The translations under genes were made by a program, and so were the position numbers. Below the pieces are notes generated by a model that did no database searches, was not told the origin of the DNA, and saw only the letters and a program-made list of their open reading frames with translations. A stretch of 64,000 nt of DNA, taken from the NCBI RefSeq assembly GCF_021341665.1, contig NZ_JAJTTH010000013.1:62001-126000 (forward strand), read 5' to 3'. Every line of letters starts with the position of its first letter. Position 1 is the stretch's first letter. Shown here one piece after another: positions 1 through 8,567 of the stretch. The stretch is from Pseudomonas sp. Au-Pse12 (GTDB lineage: Bacteria > Pseudomonadota > Gammaproteobacteria > Pseudomonadales > Pseudomonadaceae).

Positions 1-1338
1 AATGCCTTCCTGAAAAAACACCCCGAGGTTCTCTACGTCGATCTGCTGATTGCAGACATGAACGGTGTGGTGCGCGGCAAGCGCATCGAGCGCACCGCGC
101 TGCACAAGGTCTATGAGAAGGGCATCAACCTGCCGGCCTCGCTGTTTGCCCTGGATATCAACGGTTCCACGGTGGAAAGCACCGGCCTGGGCCTGGACAT
201 CGGCGACGCCGACCGCATCTGCTACCCGATCCCCGGCACCCTGAGCGTCGAACCCTGGCAGAAGCGCCCCACCGCGCAACTGCTGATGACCATGCACGAG
301 ATCGAGGGCCAGCCGTTCTTCGCCGACCCACGCGAAGTGCTGCGCCAGGTGGTGAGCAAGTTCGATGCGCTGGGGCTGACCATCTGCGCCGCCTTCGAGC
401 TGGAGTTCTACCTGATCGACCAGGACAACGTGAATGGCCGTCCGCAGTCGCCGCGCTCGCCGATTTCCGGCAAGCGTCCGCAGTCGACCCAGGTCTACCT
501 GATCGACGACCTCGACGAATACGTCGACTGCCTGCAGGACATCCTCGAAGGCGCGAAAGAGCAGGGCATCCCGGCCGACGCCATCGTCAAGGAAAGTGCC
601 CCGGCGCAGTTCGAGGTCAACCTGCACCACGTCAGCGACCCGATCAAAGCCTGCGACTACGCGGTGCTGCTCAAGCGCCTGGTGAAGAACATCGCCTACG
701 ACCATGAAATGGACACCACCTTCATGGCCAAGCCCTACCCGGGCCAGGCGGGCAACGGCCTGCATGTGCACATTTCGATCCTCGACAAGCAGGGCAACAA
801 CATCTTCGCCAGCGAAGACCCGGAAACCAACGAAGCCCTGCGTCACGCCATCGGCGGCGTGTTGGAAACCCTGCCCGAGCAGATGGCCTTCCTGTGCCCC
901 AACGTTAACTCCTACCGTCGCTTCGGCGCGCAGTTCTACGTGCCCAACTCGCCGACCTGGGGCGTCGACAACCGCACCGTGGCCGTGCGCGTGCCGACCG
1001 GTTCGGCGGACTCGGTGCGCATCGAGCACCGGGTCGCCGGTGCCGACGCCAACCCCTACCTGCTGATGGCCTCGGTGCTGTCGGGCATCCACCACGGCCT
1101 GACCAACAAGATCGAGCCGGGCCCGGCGATGGAAGGCAACGCCTACGAACAGAGCGAGCCGAGCCTGCCGACCAACCTGCGGGACGCCCTGCGCGTACTG
1201 GACGACAGCGAAGTGATGGCCAAGTACATCGACCCGATGTACATCGACGTCTTTGTCGCCTGTAAGGAAAGCGAGTTGGCGGAGTTCGAAAACTCCATCT
1301 CCGACCTGGAATACAACTGGTACCTGCACACGGTCTGA
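1..1338 (+). CDS. puuA: Gamma-glutamylpolyamine synthetase (glutamine synthetase family), 5' end outside window
   Basis: The reading frame is already open at base 1 and runs 445 codons to TGA, so the N-terminus lies outside the window. It is a type I glutamine synthetase fold: the catalytic domain contains the metal-binding run AAFELEFYLI, then NGLHVHISI and a late RIEHRVAGADANPYL segment. Family members that sit next to an aldehyde dehydrogenase and a FAD amine oxidase ligate glutamate to putrescine or other polyamines in the cytoplasm rather than to ammonia. The next gene starts 33 bases downstream, indicating one operon. Function is inferred from family and neighbours; the exact polyamine (putrescine, cadaverine, spermidine) cannot be read from sequence. 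Pseudomonas paralogues are called pauA or spuI. Confidence 0.85.
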   Translation, partial: NAFLKKHPEVLYVDLLIADMNGVVRGKRIERTALHKVYEKGINLPASLFALDINGSTVESTGLGLDIGDADRICYPIPGTLSVEPWQKRPTAQLLMTMHEIEGQPFFADPREVLRQVVSKFDALGLTICAAFELEFYLIDQDNVNGRPQSPRSPISGKRPQSTQVYLIDDLDEYVDCLQDILEGAKEQGIPADAIVKESAPAQFEVNLHHVSDPIKACDYAVLLKRLVKNIAYDHEMDTTFMAKPYPGQAGNGLHVHISILDKQGNNIFASEDPETNEALRHAIGGVLETLPEQMAFLCPNVNSYRRFGAQFYVPNSPTWGVDNRTVAVRVPTGSADSVRIEHRVAGADANPYLLMASVLSGIHHGLTNKIEPGPAMEGNAYEQSEPSLPTNLRDALRVLDDSEVMAKYIDPMYIDVFVACKESELAEFENSISDLEYNWYLHTV

Positions 1339-1371
1339 TGACCGTGGCGCCTCCTGTGTTGAGTATTTGCC

Positions 1372-2862
1372 ATGACTAAATCCCGCAGCGACTGGGAGCA
1401 GCACTTCCAGTCCCTCAGCCTTGAAGGCCGTGCCTTTATCGACGGCCAGTACTGCGCCGCCGCCAGTGGCGCCACCTTTGAATGCCTGAGCCCGGTGGAC
1501 GGGCGCTTCCTGGCCAACGTCGCCAGCACCGATCAGGCCGATGCCGATCGCGCGGTGGCGGTGGCGCGCCAGGCGTTCAACAGTGGCGTCTGGTCGGGCA
1601 AGGCCCCGGCCGAGCGCAAGCGCATCCTGCTGCGCTTTGCCGAGCTGATCCTGGCGCACCAGGAAGAACTGGCGCTCCTGGAAACCCTGGACATGGGCAA
1701 GCCGATCGGCGACTCCATGGCCATCGACATTCCGGCCACGGCCAACGCCATCCGCTGGAACGCCGAAGCCATCGACAAGCTCTACGACGAAGTGGCGGCC
1801 ACGCCCCACGACCAACTGGGCCTGGTGACTCGGGAACCGGCGGGCGTGGTGGCGGCCATCGTGCCGTGGAACTTCCCGCTGATCATGGCCAGCTGGAAAT
1901 TCGCCCCGGCCCTGGCGGTGGGCAACTCGTTCATCCTCAAGCCGTCGGAAAAGTCGCCGCTGACCGCGATCCGCATCGCCCAGCTGGCCCTGGATGCCGG
2001 CATCCCCAAGGGCGTGTTCAACGTCCTGCCGGGCTACGGCCACACCGTCGGCAAGGCCCTGGCCCTGCACATGGACGTGGACGTGCTGGCCTTCACCGGT
2101 TCCACCGCCGTGGGCAAGCAACTGCTGGTGTATTCCGGCGAAAGCAACATGAAGCGGGTGTGGCTGGAGGCCGGCGGCAAGAGCCCCAACGTGGTGTTCG
2201 CCGACGCCCCGGACCTGTGCGCCGCGGCTGAAGCGGCGGCCGCGGCCATCGCCTTCAACCAGGGCGAAGTCTGCACCGCCGGCTCGCGCCTGCTGGTGCA
2301 GCGCTCGATCCGCGAGCAGTTCATCCCGCTGCTGGTGGAGGCCCTCAAGGGCTGGAAGCCGGGCCATGCCCTCGACCCCGAAACCCGGGTTGGCGCGGTG
2401 GTGGATCAGCGCCAGCTGGACAACGTGCTGCGCTATATCGACATCGGCAAGGAGCAGGGCGGACAACTGTTGGCCGGCGGCGTCCGCGCCCTGGAAAGCA
2501 GCGGTGGCCTGTATGTCGAGCCGACGATCTTCGACGGCGTGACCAACGCCATGACCATCGCCCGGGAAGAGATCTTCGGCCCGGTGCTGTCGGTGATCAG
2601 CTTCGATACCGAGGAAGAAGCGTTGCAGATCGCCAACGACAGCACCTTTGGCCTGGCGGCCGGGGTCTGGACCGCCGACCTCAGCCGCGCCCACCGCTTC
2701 GCCCGTGGCCTGCGGGCCGGCAGCGTGTGGGTCAACCAGTACGACGGCGGCGACATGACCGCGCCGTTCGGCGGCTTCAAGCAGTCTGGCAACGGCCGCG
2801 ACAAGTCGTTGCACGCCTTCGACAAATACACCGAGCTCAAAGCGACCTGGATCAAGCTCTAA
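1372..2862 (+). CDS. puuC: Aldehyde dehydrogenase, PuuC/KauB type
   Basis: A 496-residue NAD(P)-dependent aldehyde dehydrogenase of normal length. Visible landmarks are the VPWNFPL segment, the FTGSTAVGK coenzyme-binding loop, the general-base glutamate in LEAGGKSPN, and the catalytic cysteine in NQGEVCTAG. In the gamma-glutamyl pathway this enzyme oxidises gamma-glutamyl-gamma-aminobutyraldehyde, but the Pseudomonas homologue KauB also accepts several aminoaldehydes, so its range may be broad. It lies between the ligase and the FAD oxidase on the same strand, with gaps of 33 and 55 bases, as expected for a catabolic operon. Confidence 0.88.
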   Translation: MTKSRSDWEQHFQSLSLEGRAFIDGQYCAAASGATFECLSPVDGRFLANVASTDQADADRAVAVARQAFNSGVWSGKAPAERKRILLRFAELILAHQEELALLETLDMGKPIGDSMAIDIPATANAIRWNAEAIDKLYDEVAATPHDQLGLVTREPAGVVAAIVPWNFPLIMASWKFAPALAVGNSFILKPSEKSPLTAIRIAQLALDAGIPKGVFNVLPGYGHTVGKALALHMDVDVLAFTGSTAVGKQLLVYSGESNMKRVWLEAGGKSPNVVFADAPDLCAAAEAAAAAIAFNQGEVCTAGSRLLVQRSIREQFIPLLVEALKGWKPGHALDPETRVGAVVDQRQLDNVLRYIDIGKEQGGQLLAGGVRALESSGGLYVEPTIFDGVTNAMTIAREEIFGPVLSVISFDTEEEALQIANDSTFGLAAGVWTADLSRAHRFARGLRAGSVWVNQYDGGDMTAPFGGFKQSGNGRDKSLHAFDKYTELKATWIKL

Positions 2863-2917
2863 CTCTTATAACAACAGCGGCGGCGGGCCTAGGCCCGTAC
2901 CCGCTGGGGAATTTCTC

Positions 2918-4198
2918 ATGCAAACCTACGTGAACAGCTACTACGCGGCGACCCGCAACCAGACCACCGACTACCCGCAACTTGAAGAGTTGGTGGAGTG
3001 CGACGTCTGTGTGATCGGCGCCGGCTACACCGGCCTGTCCTCGGCCTTGTTCCTGGCGGAAGCGGGCTACAGCGTCACCGTGCTCGAAGCGGCCAAGGTC
3101 GGCTTCGGCGCCAGCGGGCGCAACGGCGGGCAACTGGTCAACTCCTACAGCCGCGACGTGGACGTGATCGAAGAACGCTACGGCGAAAAAAGCGCCGAAG
3201 TGCTCGGCAGCATGATCTTTGAAGGCGCCGACATCATTCGCCAGCGCATACAGCACTACGACATCCAGTGCGACTACCGTCCCGGCGGCATCTTCGCTGC
3301 CCTGAACAACAAGCAGCTCAAGGGCCTGGCGGAACAGAAACGCAACTGGGAACGCCTGGGCAACCACAACCTGAAGCTGCTCGACAAGGCGCAGATCGAC
3401 CGCGAAGTCGGCACCAGGAACTACATCGGCGGCCTGCTGGACATGCAGGGCGGCCACATCCACCCACTGAACCTGGCCCTGGGCGAAGCCAGCGCCATCA
3501 TCGGCCTGGGCGGCAAGATCTTCGAACAGTCGGCGGCGGTGGAAATCACCTACGGCGAACCCAACGTGGTGCGCACCGCCAAGGGCGTGGTGCGCGCCAA
3601 ATACCTGCTGATCGCCGGCAACGCCTACCTGCAGCAGGACCTCGACCCGCGCGTGACCCGCAAGAGCATGCCCTGCGGCTCGCAGATCGTGGTCACCGAG
3701 CCACTGCCTGAGCAACTGGCCCGCAGCCTGATCACCCACAACTACTGCGTGGAAGACTGCAACTACCTGCTGGACTACTTCCGCCTGACCGGCGACAACC
3801 GCCTGCTGTACGGCGGTGGCGTGGTCTACGGCGCCCGCGAACCGGACGACATCGACCAGCTGATCCGGCCGAAGATCCTCAAGACCTTCCCCCAGCTCAA
3901 GGACGTGAAGATCGACTACCGCTGGACCGGCAACTTCCTCCTGACCATGTCGCGCATGCCGCAATTCGGCCGGATCGAAAAGAACGCCTACTACATGCAG
4001 GGCTACAGCGGCCACGGCGTCACCTGTTCGCACCTGGCCGGCAAACTGATTGCCGAAATGATCCGCGGCGACGCCGAACGCTTCAACGCCTTCGCCTCCC
4101 TGCCGCACATGCCGATGATCGGCGGCCGCACCTTCCAGGCCCCGCTGACCGCCATGGGCGCCGCGTACTACGCCCTGCGCGACCGTTTCGGCATCTAA
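2918..4198 (+). CDS. puuB: FAD-dependent gamma-glutamylpolyamine oxidase (DAO family)
   Basis: A 426-residue protein with an N-terminal dinucleotide-binding motif (CVIGAGYTGLSSALFLAEAG, about residues 30-50) followed by FGASGRNGGQ, which is typical of the glycine oxidase/PuuB branch of the DAO family. The C-terminal YSGHGVTCSHLAGK segment closes the FAD site. It is expected to oxidise gamma-glutamylputrescine (or a homologue) to the aldehyde used by the upstream dehydrogenase, releasing ammonia and hydrogen peroxide. It is the last enzyme gene of the cluster, followed by a palindromic repeat and then the regulator. Confidence 0.85.
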   Translation: MQTYVNSYYAATRNQTTDYPQLEELVECDVCVIGAGYTGLSSALFLAEAGYSVTVLEAAKVGFGASGRNGGQLVNSYSRDVDVIEERYGEKSAEVLGSMIFEGADIIRQRIQHYDIQCDYRPGGIFAALNNKQLKGLAEQKRNWERLGNHNLKLLDKAQIDREVGTRNYIGGLLDMQGGHIHPLNLALGEASAIIGLGGKIFEQSAAVEITYGEPNVVRTAKGVVRAKYLLIAGNAYLQQDLDPRVTRKSMPCGSQIVVTEPLPEQLARSLITHNYCVEDCNYLLDYFRLTGDNRLLYGGGVVYGAREPDDIDQLIRPKILKTFPQLKDVKIDYRWTGNFLLTMSRMPQFGRIEKNAYYMQGYSGHGVTCSHLAGKLIAEMIRGDAERFNAFASLPHMPMIGGRTFQAPLTAMGAAYYALRDRFGI

Positions 4199-4204
4199 AT
4201 GCAC

Positions 4205-4267
4205 GTAGCGGCTACAGCCCCACTCTGTAGCCGCTGCCGCAGGCTGCGACGAGGTCCGCAGGACCTC
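4205..4267. repeat. Palindromic intergenic repeat, two adjacent hairpins
   Basis: Two stem-loops follow the oxidase stop codon. AGCGGCTACA (4207-4216) pairs with TGTAGCCGCT (4226-4235), and GAGGTCC (4251-4257) pairs with GGACCTC (4261-4267). The sequence resembles the short repeated extragenic palindromes common in fluorescens-group Pseudomonas. There is no T-run, so it may stabilise or end the mRNA but is not a canonical terminator. Confidence 0.55.
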
Positions 4268-4338
4268 CCGACGCCCCCGACAGCGCCCACATATCCCCCG
4301 CGGCACCCCTCATCGCCAGCCTTTACAGCTGGCCTGTC

Positions 4339-4348
4339 AAACATGTTT
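4339..4348. promoter_or_regulatory. Possible regulator operator upstream of puuR-like gene
   Basis: AAACATGTTT is a perfect 10-base palindrome in an AT-rich stretch about 100 bases upstream of the HTH-cupin regulator start. Position and symmetry fit an autoregulatory operator. It does not match the E. coli PuuR consensus as I recall it, so this is only a candidate. Confidence 0.25.
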
Positions 4349-4446
4349 AAATAGCCGCCTTTTCAGGCTCCAGGGCAGCCAAATCGCGACATTCGCGACC
4401 CAACCGCCACAAAAATACCCTTAAGTACTTCTCGCATAAGGCTGTT

Positions 4447-4995
4447 ATGGACACGGGCACCCGACTCAAACTCGTTCGCGAAAGCTACAAACTCTCCCAG
4501 CGCGAGCTGGCCCGTCGCAGTGGCGTCACCAATGCCACCATCTCCCTGATCGAACAGAACCGCGTCAGCCCCTCCGTCAGCTCCCTGAAAAAGCTGCTGG
4601 AAGGCATCCCCATGTCCCTGGCCGACTTCTTCACCTTCGACCAACCGCCCCGCGAGCACCAATACGTGTTCCGCGCCAACGAACAGCCGGACCTGGGCCG
4701 CGACGGCCTGCGCCTGCTGATGATCGGCGCCCCGGTGGCCAACCGGCAGATGCGCTTTCTGCGCGAGCAATACGCCCCCGGCGCCAGCTCCGGCGAAGAG
4801 GCCATCGTGCACAGCGAAGGCGAAGAGTGCGGGCTGGTTGTTCGTGGCACTGTGGAGTTGACCGTGGACGGGCAGGTGAGTGTGTTGAATCCGGGGGATG
4901 GGTATTACTTTCCGACCACCTTGCCTCATAGCTTTAGGAATATTGGGCAGGATGAGGCGGAGATCATCAGCGCCAATACCCCGGCGAACTTCTAA
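4447..4995 (+). CDS. puuR: XRE-family HTH and cupin transcriptional regulator, PuuR type
   Basis: A 182-residue protein with an N-terminal lambda-repressor-like HTH (about residues 7-60, with QRELARRSGVTNATISLIEQ as the recognition region) and a C-terminal cupin_2 barrel (about 110-180, ending in the GDGYYFPTTLPHSFRN region). This two-domain form is shared by PuuR and Pseudomonas PauR, which repress polyamine catabolic genes and release DNA on binding polyamine. The ATG follows AAGG seven bases upstream. Its place directly after the ligase/dehydrogenase/oxidase genes supports that role; the ligand is inferred. Confidence 0.82.
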   Translation: MDTGTRLKLVRESYKLSQRELARRSGVTNATISLIEQNRVSPSVSSLKKLLEGIPMSLADFFTFDQPPREHQYVFRANEQPDLGRDGLRLLMIGAPVANRQMRFLREQYAPGASSGEEAIVHSEGEECGLVVRGTVELTVDGQVSVLNPGDGYYFPTTLPHSFRNIGQDEAEIISANTPANF

Positions 4996-5237
4996 GCGCG
5001 TTGCTCACTGATTCAACATGGCCTGTTGTAAGCCCGGATATCTCTGGCTCGAAGCGGAGCTTTCTGGCTGAAAAGCTTTCCCTTGTTCCAAGGTTGATGG
5101 CGGTATCTAGCAATAGTGTTGATGGCTCGTCCTCCGCGTTGAGGGGAGAACAAGGGTGAATCAGTCACAAGGGCTGGTGGCCGCTTTCCGATCCGTAGCT
5201 GCCGGTGGCGATAGTAAAAAGCGGGAGATAACGACCG

Positions 5238-5393
5238 AGGCTGTGTGAAAACGTCTTTGGGCGCGTTTGCCAGTCAGAGCCACAATGAAAATTGCACTCC
5301 GACGCAGGTTTCAGGTCTGCTGGCTAACAAAATGCCAGTAGGTTTACGTAGCAACGCGGACTTTAAAACGATGCGTGAGTTTTCACACGGCCT
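5238..5393. mobile_element. MITE-like element or insertion sequence remnant
   Basis: A 156-base unit bounded by a 15-base imperfect inverted repeat: AGGCTGTGTGAAAAC at 5238-5252 and its complement with one mismatch at 5379-5393. GACC occurs one base outside each end (5233-5236 and 5395-5398), which could be a target duplication. There is no transposase gene inside. It sits in a gene-free stretch of about 490 bases (4996-5481), where I see no other feature. I interpret it as a non-autonomous element or a deleted insertion sequence; the parent family is not identified. Confidence 0.5.
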
Positions 5394-5481
5394 GGACCTA
5401 TAGCCGCCAGTTTTTGCTGGCGGCAACACGGTGAAGACCAGTCGTTGTCCTGCGCTGATGTTTAATCAGGCGAAACAGTTT

Positions 5482-6675
5482 TCAGCACTGGTCCGTAGTC
5501 ATGTTTGAATCCTTGCGTGCCAATGGTGAGCTTGCCCCGGTCCTGCCTTCATAACGACCATAAAACAGGTAGTGCTGATAACCGCTGGAGAAGGCGCCGT
5601 TGGAGATTGCGGCCTTCACATCCTGGTTCGACTGCAGATATTGCTGCTCATCAAAGTCTTCTGCGCTGGTTTCGTTGTCCGGCTTCCCAAGTGCTTCACT
5701 ATCAATTGGGAGGCCTAGAATGCTGCGGCGTTGAAAATCCATGATGCGACTGACAGCGTGGCGCTCCATCGGCCCTTTATTGGGATACATGGCGTACAAG
5801 TGCAAACCATTTTTTGCGCAACGATTGCACATGTCGACGCAATTTTTCTTAGTGGATTTAAGGCTTGTCAGTTGCTCTAGTGGCAGTTCTAGATATTTTC
5901 CGACTTGGTACTCGGATTGATTGAAGATAGAGCAGCAAAGTACAGTGTTGCCATTACAATCGAGTACCAGCATTTGGTCTTTTAGCATACACGCCTCCTT
6001 CGGGTAGTGCTGGACCAGGTTGATCAGATCATCGTAGGGCGGTAATGCGAGTCTATTAAGGGTTTCACGATCTGCTTCGGTGACGGATGAATCACGCTCG
6101 ATGATGGCAAGGGTTTTTTCCAGTGGCATCATCACGGAATAACCTGTACTGAAACTGAAGCCCAAGTGCGCACTAAATTCGCGCATCAAGCTTTCTTCTT
6201 CCAAGTTGTCTAAATAGCGATGGTAGTAGACTTCGATTAATGTATTAAGATTGTATTGTCGTTTGATGTCATGCAACTTGATCATGTTTTGCTTGACAAC
6301 TTCGATGTCGCCTCCCACATGTCCCTGTACGTAGGTGCTTTGATGGAAGCCGGACAGAGAAATACGGAAAAATGAAGGCTCAGCCCTTAGGGCTTGTTCC
6401 ATATTCTTGGCAATATTCAAGTTGGTGCTAATGCCGCTGGCGATGCCTGCGGCGTTTATCAGCTGGATAAATTCACCAATTTGCGGATGAATTAAAGGTT
6501 CAGTCCAGTTGTAAAGATGAATCGAGTCGACACCCTCCAGCTTGGCTTTTTCTACTATTTGCCTGAACGTCTCGATCTGCATGGATTTTTTGAAATTATT
6601 ATTTTCAGAGTTCCCCATCGGGCATGAGGGGCAGCTTAAATTACACGCTCCAACTATATCGACAAACATATGCAT
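5482..6675 (-). CDS. Radical SAM protein with SPASM-like cysteines and C-terminal YLxxNxDV repeat
   Basis: A 397-residue protein with the radical SAM cluster motif CX3CX2C very close to the N-terminus (Cys11, Cys15, Cys18). A later cysteine-rich region (the DCNGNTVLCCS segment, then KKNCVDMCNRCAKNG) fits an auxiliary iron-sulfur (SPASM-type) domain. The last 55 residues hold a separate motif, FDEQQYL...NQDV...HYLFYGRYEGR, of the kind found as a C-terminal module in some Pseudomonas glycosyltransferase-like proteins. Base composition is clearly lower in GC than the neighbours, suggesting transfer. It stands alone, with no recognisable RiPP precursor, so the substrate is unknown; peptide, sugar or lipid modification are all possible. 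The start is supported only by a weak purine stretch. Confidence 0.75.
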   Translation of the reverse strand: MHMFVDIVGACNLSCPSCPMGNSENNNFKKSMQIETFRQIVEKAKLEGVDSIHLYNWTEPLIHPQIGEFIQLINAAGIASGISTNLNIAKNMEQALRAEPSFFRISLSGFHQSTYVQGHVGGDIEVVKQNMIKLHDIKRQYNLNTLIEVYYHRYLDNLEEESLMREFSAHLGFSFSTGYSVMMPLEKTLAIIERDSSVTEADRETLNRLALPPYDDLINLVQHYPKEACMLKDQMLVLDCNGNTVLCCSIFNQSEYQVGKYLELPLEQLTSLKSTKKNCVDMCNRCAKNGLHLYAMYPNKGPMERHAVSRIMDFQRRSILGLPIDSEALGKPDNETSAEDFDEQQYLQSNQDVKAAISNGAFSSGYQHYLFYGRYEGRTGASSPLARKDSNMTTDQC

Positions 6676-7095
6676 TATGGGGATCTCGTTATATGAGTTG
6701 TGTTAATGCTGCGGTAGGCTTTAAGTGTCAAATACAATCTGGTAGCCGCCGAATTTTATGTTGATAATTTGACGGAAATAAATATTACAAGCAATATTTG
6801 GGCCATGACGGGGTGTGTAATGCGATTATATTAGGCCGCATTTGGCCGTTCTATGCCGGTCACGGCTGACTGCTTCTGGCCGAAAACAGCCGTTAACAAC
6901 CGGATCACCGCATGCTTTTTAAACGATAATCTGCTGGAAATCCTCGACTGCGCTTGTGGTCCGCAGGACCTTTCACAGATCCGCTTTGCCATCGGCCTGT
7001 TGCTCAGTGATGGCTTCGATCTGTTATGTACCTTGGGTGATAGAACCTTGGGGCAGGCTGATCCTGCGTAACCTCTGGTTGAGTAATGAAGCAAC
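6676..7095. other. Gene-poor, AT-rich to mixed stretch with a possible decayed reading frame
   Basis: The AT-rich part (6676-6830) lies upstream of the radical SAM gene and probably holds its promoter. A 72-codon plus-strand frame at 6853-7071 ends just before the terminator. Its last half (residues such as EILDC, IRFAIGLLLSDGFDLL) reads like protein, but it has no good ribosome site and I do not recognise it. It may be the tail of a lost gene. Confidence 0.35.
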
Positions 7096-7125
7096 AAAAA
7101 AGGCGACACAATGCGTCGCCTTTTT
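7096..7125. terminator. Bidirectional Rho-independent terminator
   Basis: AAAAAGGCGAC (7096-7106) pairs with GTCGCCTTTTT (7115-7125) around an eight-base loop. A-run and T-run flank the stem, so it can act in both directions. From 7126 to 7363 I see no gene. Confidence 0.85.
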
Positions 7126-7363
7126 GCTTGAGCGGGGCGCCTCAAAAAAGCCGCTCTGCGCCCGCTGTTCTGCCTCTATCGTCGATCTCAGCAGCCGGAA
7201 GCCTTGAGTTTCGTGCCGATGGTCACCGCGCTGACTTGCACCTTTAGCTGCTTCAGGCCGCAAGTAGTCACTTATGAACGGCTGAGGACAGCGTGACGCG
7301 GTCAGTCGCTTAAAACACTTAACAAAGCACCGATCGCCACAGTCATCAGGGCTCGGGAATAGC

Positions 7364-8263
7364 TCATTCGGTCGAAGCAACCGAGGCTTTGCTCCCCAAG
7401 CGAATCAGTTCATTGGAAAAGCACAGGCCGAGGATGATCAGTGCCGCTCCCGCATACAGGCTTTCACGCGGAACTTCATTGAGCGCCACAAACGCCAGCA
7501 GCGCGGCGAACAGTGGCTCGGTCAACTCCAGCGCTTGCACTTGGGATGGCTTGAGATACTCGATGGCCTTGGTGGTGCAGAAGAAGCCCAGGATTGTCGG
7601 CAGCGTGGCCAGCGCCAGCAGGGCGGCGATCGCCAGTGGCGACAGTTCGCCCATCGTGAAGCCATCGGCCGCCGCCGGCATCAGCAGGTACAGGCCGCCG
7701 AAGAACAACAGTTGGCGGGTGAAATGCAGTCCTCCCGACACCCCCATGCGTTTCATGGCAACCGAAAAGGCCCCATAGCCGCAGCCGGCCATGGAGGCAA
7801 GCGCCGCACCTTGCAGGGTAAAGCCCTGCTGCAGGTCGCCGCCGAAGATCACCGAGATCCCAGCGATGGCCAGTGCGGCGCCAATGGTGGCGTTCGCGGT
7901 GATGGCGTCCTTGAGGAAAATGCGCCCCAGAATGATCGAGGAAATGGAAGCACTGGCCATCAGAACCACCACCACACCCGCCGCCGCGTAGTGTCGGTAG
8001 GCGGAGGTTTCGAAATGGAACAGCACAAAGATGCCAAGGAAGGCGCAGATAGCCGCCTGAATCCAGTGGGTCGACTTCGTCGGGCGCTTGAGGAAAAACA
8101 GCAAGATCGACAGCAGCACGCAACCCAGTAGGGTCTTGATGACAGCGACACTGCTCGCGGTGAAACCATTATTCATGAGGACTTTGCTGAGTACACCGAT
8201 CGTTGCGTTCAGTGCCGCGGCGCAGAGTGCAAACATGACGCCTTTGCTGAAAGTGGATTGCAT
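7364..8263 (-). CDS. EamA/DMT-superfamily transporter
   Basis: A 299-residue, highly hydrophobic protein with about ten membrane segments and two EamA repeats, the usual DMT arrangement. The chosen ATG (MQSTFSKGV) has AGGGA eight bases upstream; a longer frame adds 30 residues of poor quality and was rejected. DMT members export amino acids, metabolites or drugs across the inner membrane; the substrate cannot be assigned. It is a single gene, not obviously linked to the SDR gene upstream. Confidence 0.8.
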   Translation of the reverse strand: MQSTFSKGVMFALCAAALNATIGVLSKVLMNNGFTASSVAVIKTLLGCVLLSILLFFLKRPTKSTHWIQAAICAFLGIFVLFHFETSAYRHYAAAGVVVVLMASASISSIILGRIFLKDAITANATIGAALAIAGISVIFGGDLQQGFTLQGAALASMAGCGYGAFSVAMKRMGVSGGLHFTRQLLFFGGLYLLMPAAADGFTMGELSPLAIAALLALATLPTILGFFCTTKAIEYLKPSQVQALELTEPLFAALLAFVALNEVPRESLYAGAALIILGLCFSNELIRLGSKASVASTE

Positions 8264-8567
8264 TGATGACGATCCCTGTCGCTGAATGGTTGTTCGATAG
8301 AATGCCGCCCGCATCGACGGCGCACAGTTTGAGTGGACGAAGACCCCAGCCATCCCAGCCGTGATCAGGGCATAAGCTCGATCGCCCGGCAGGATGTTGT
8401 CGACCTTCTTGAAGTTCCTGCAAGCAAGGCTGGAGAACGTGGCTGGATCAGGTGGATGTTCACTATGATTGCACTTTCAAGTGAATGAGTCCGCGTAACT
8501 TGCCTGAGGAAGTTTCCTCTAATCGGGGCTAACAGGGGGGGGGCGCCCGGAAAGGAGAAACCAGCGG
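8264..8567. other. Intergenic stretch with no recognised feature
   Basis: The 300 bases between the SDR stop codon and the DMT start probably contain the DMT promoter. A run of nine G residues lies near 8536-8544. I see no gene, terminator or repeat. Confidence 0.4.

Noticed and set aside
6831..7145. A 104-codon minus-strand frame considered as a RiPP precursor for the radical SAM enzyme
   Set aside because: It starts inside the terminator hairpin, is very basic, lacks a leader/core layout and has no ribosome site.
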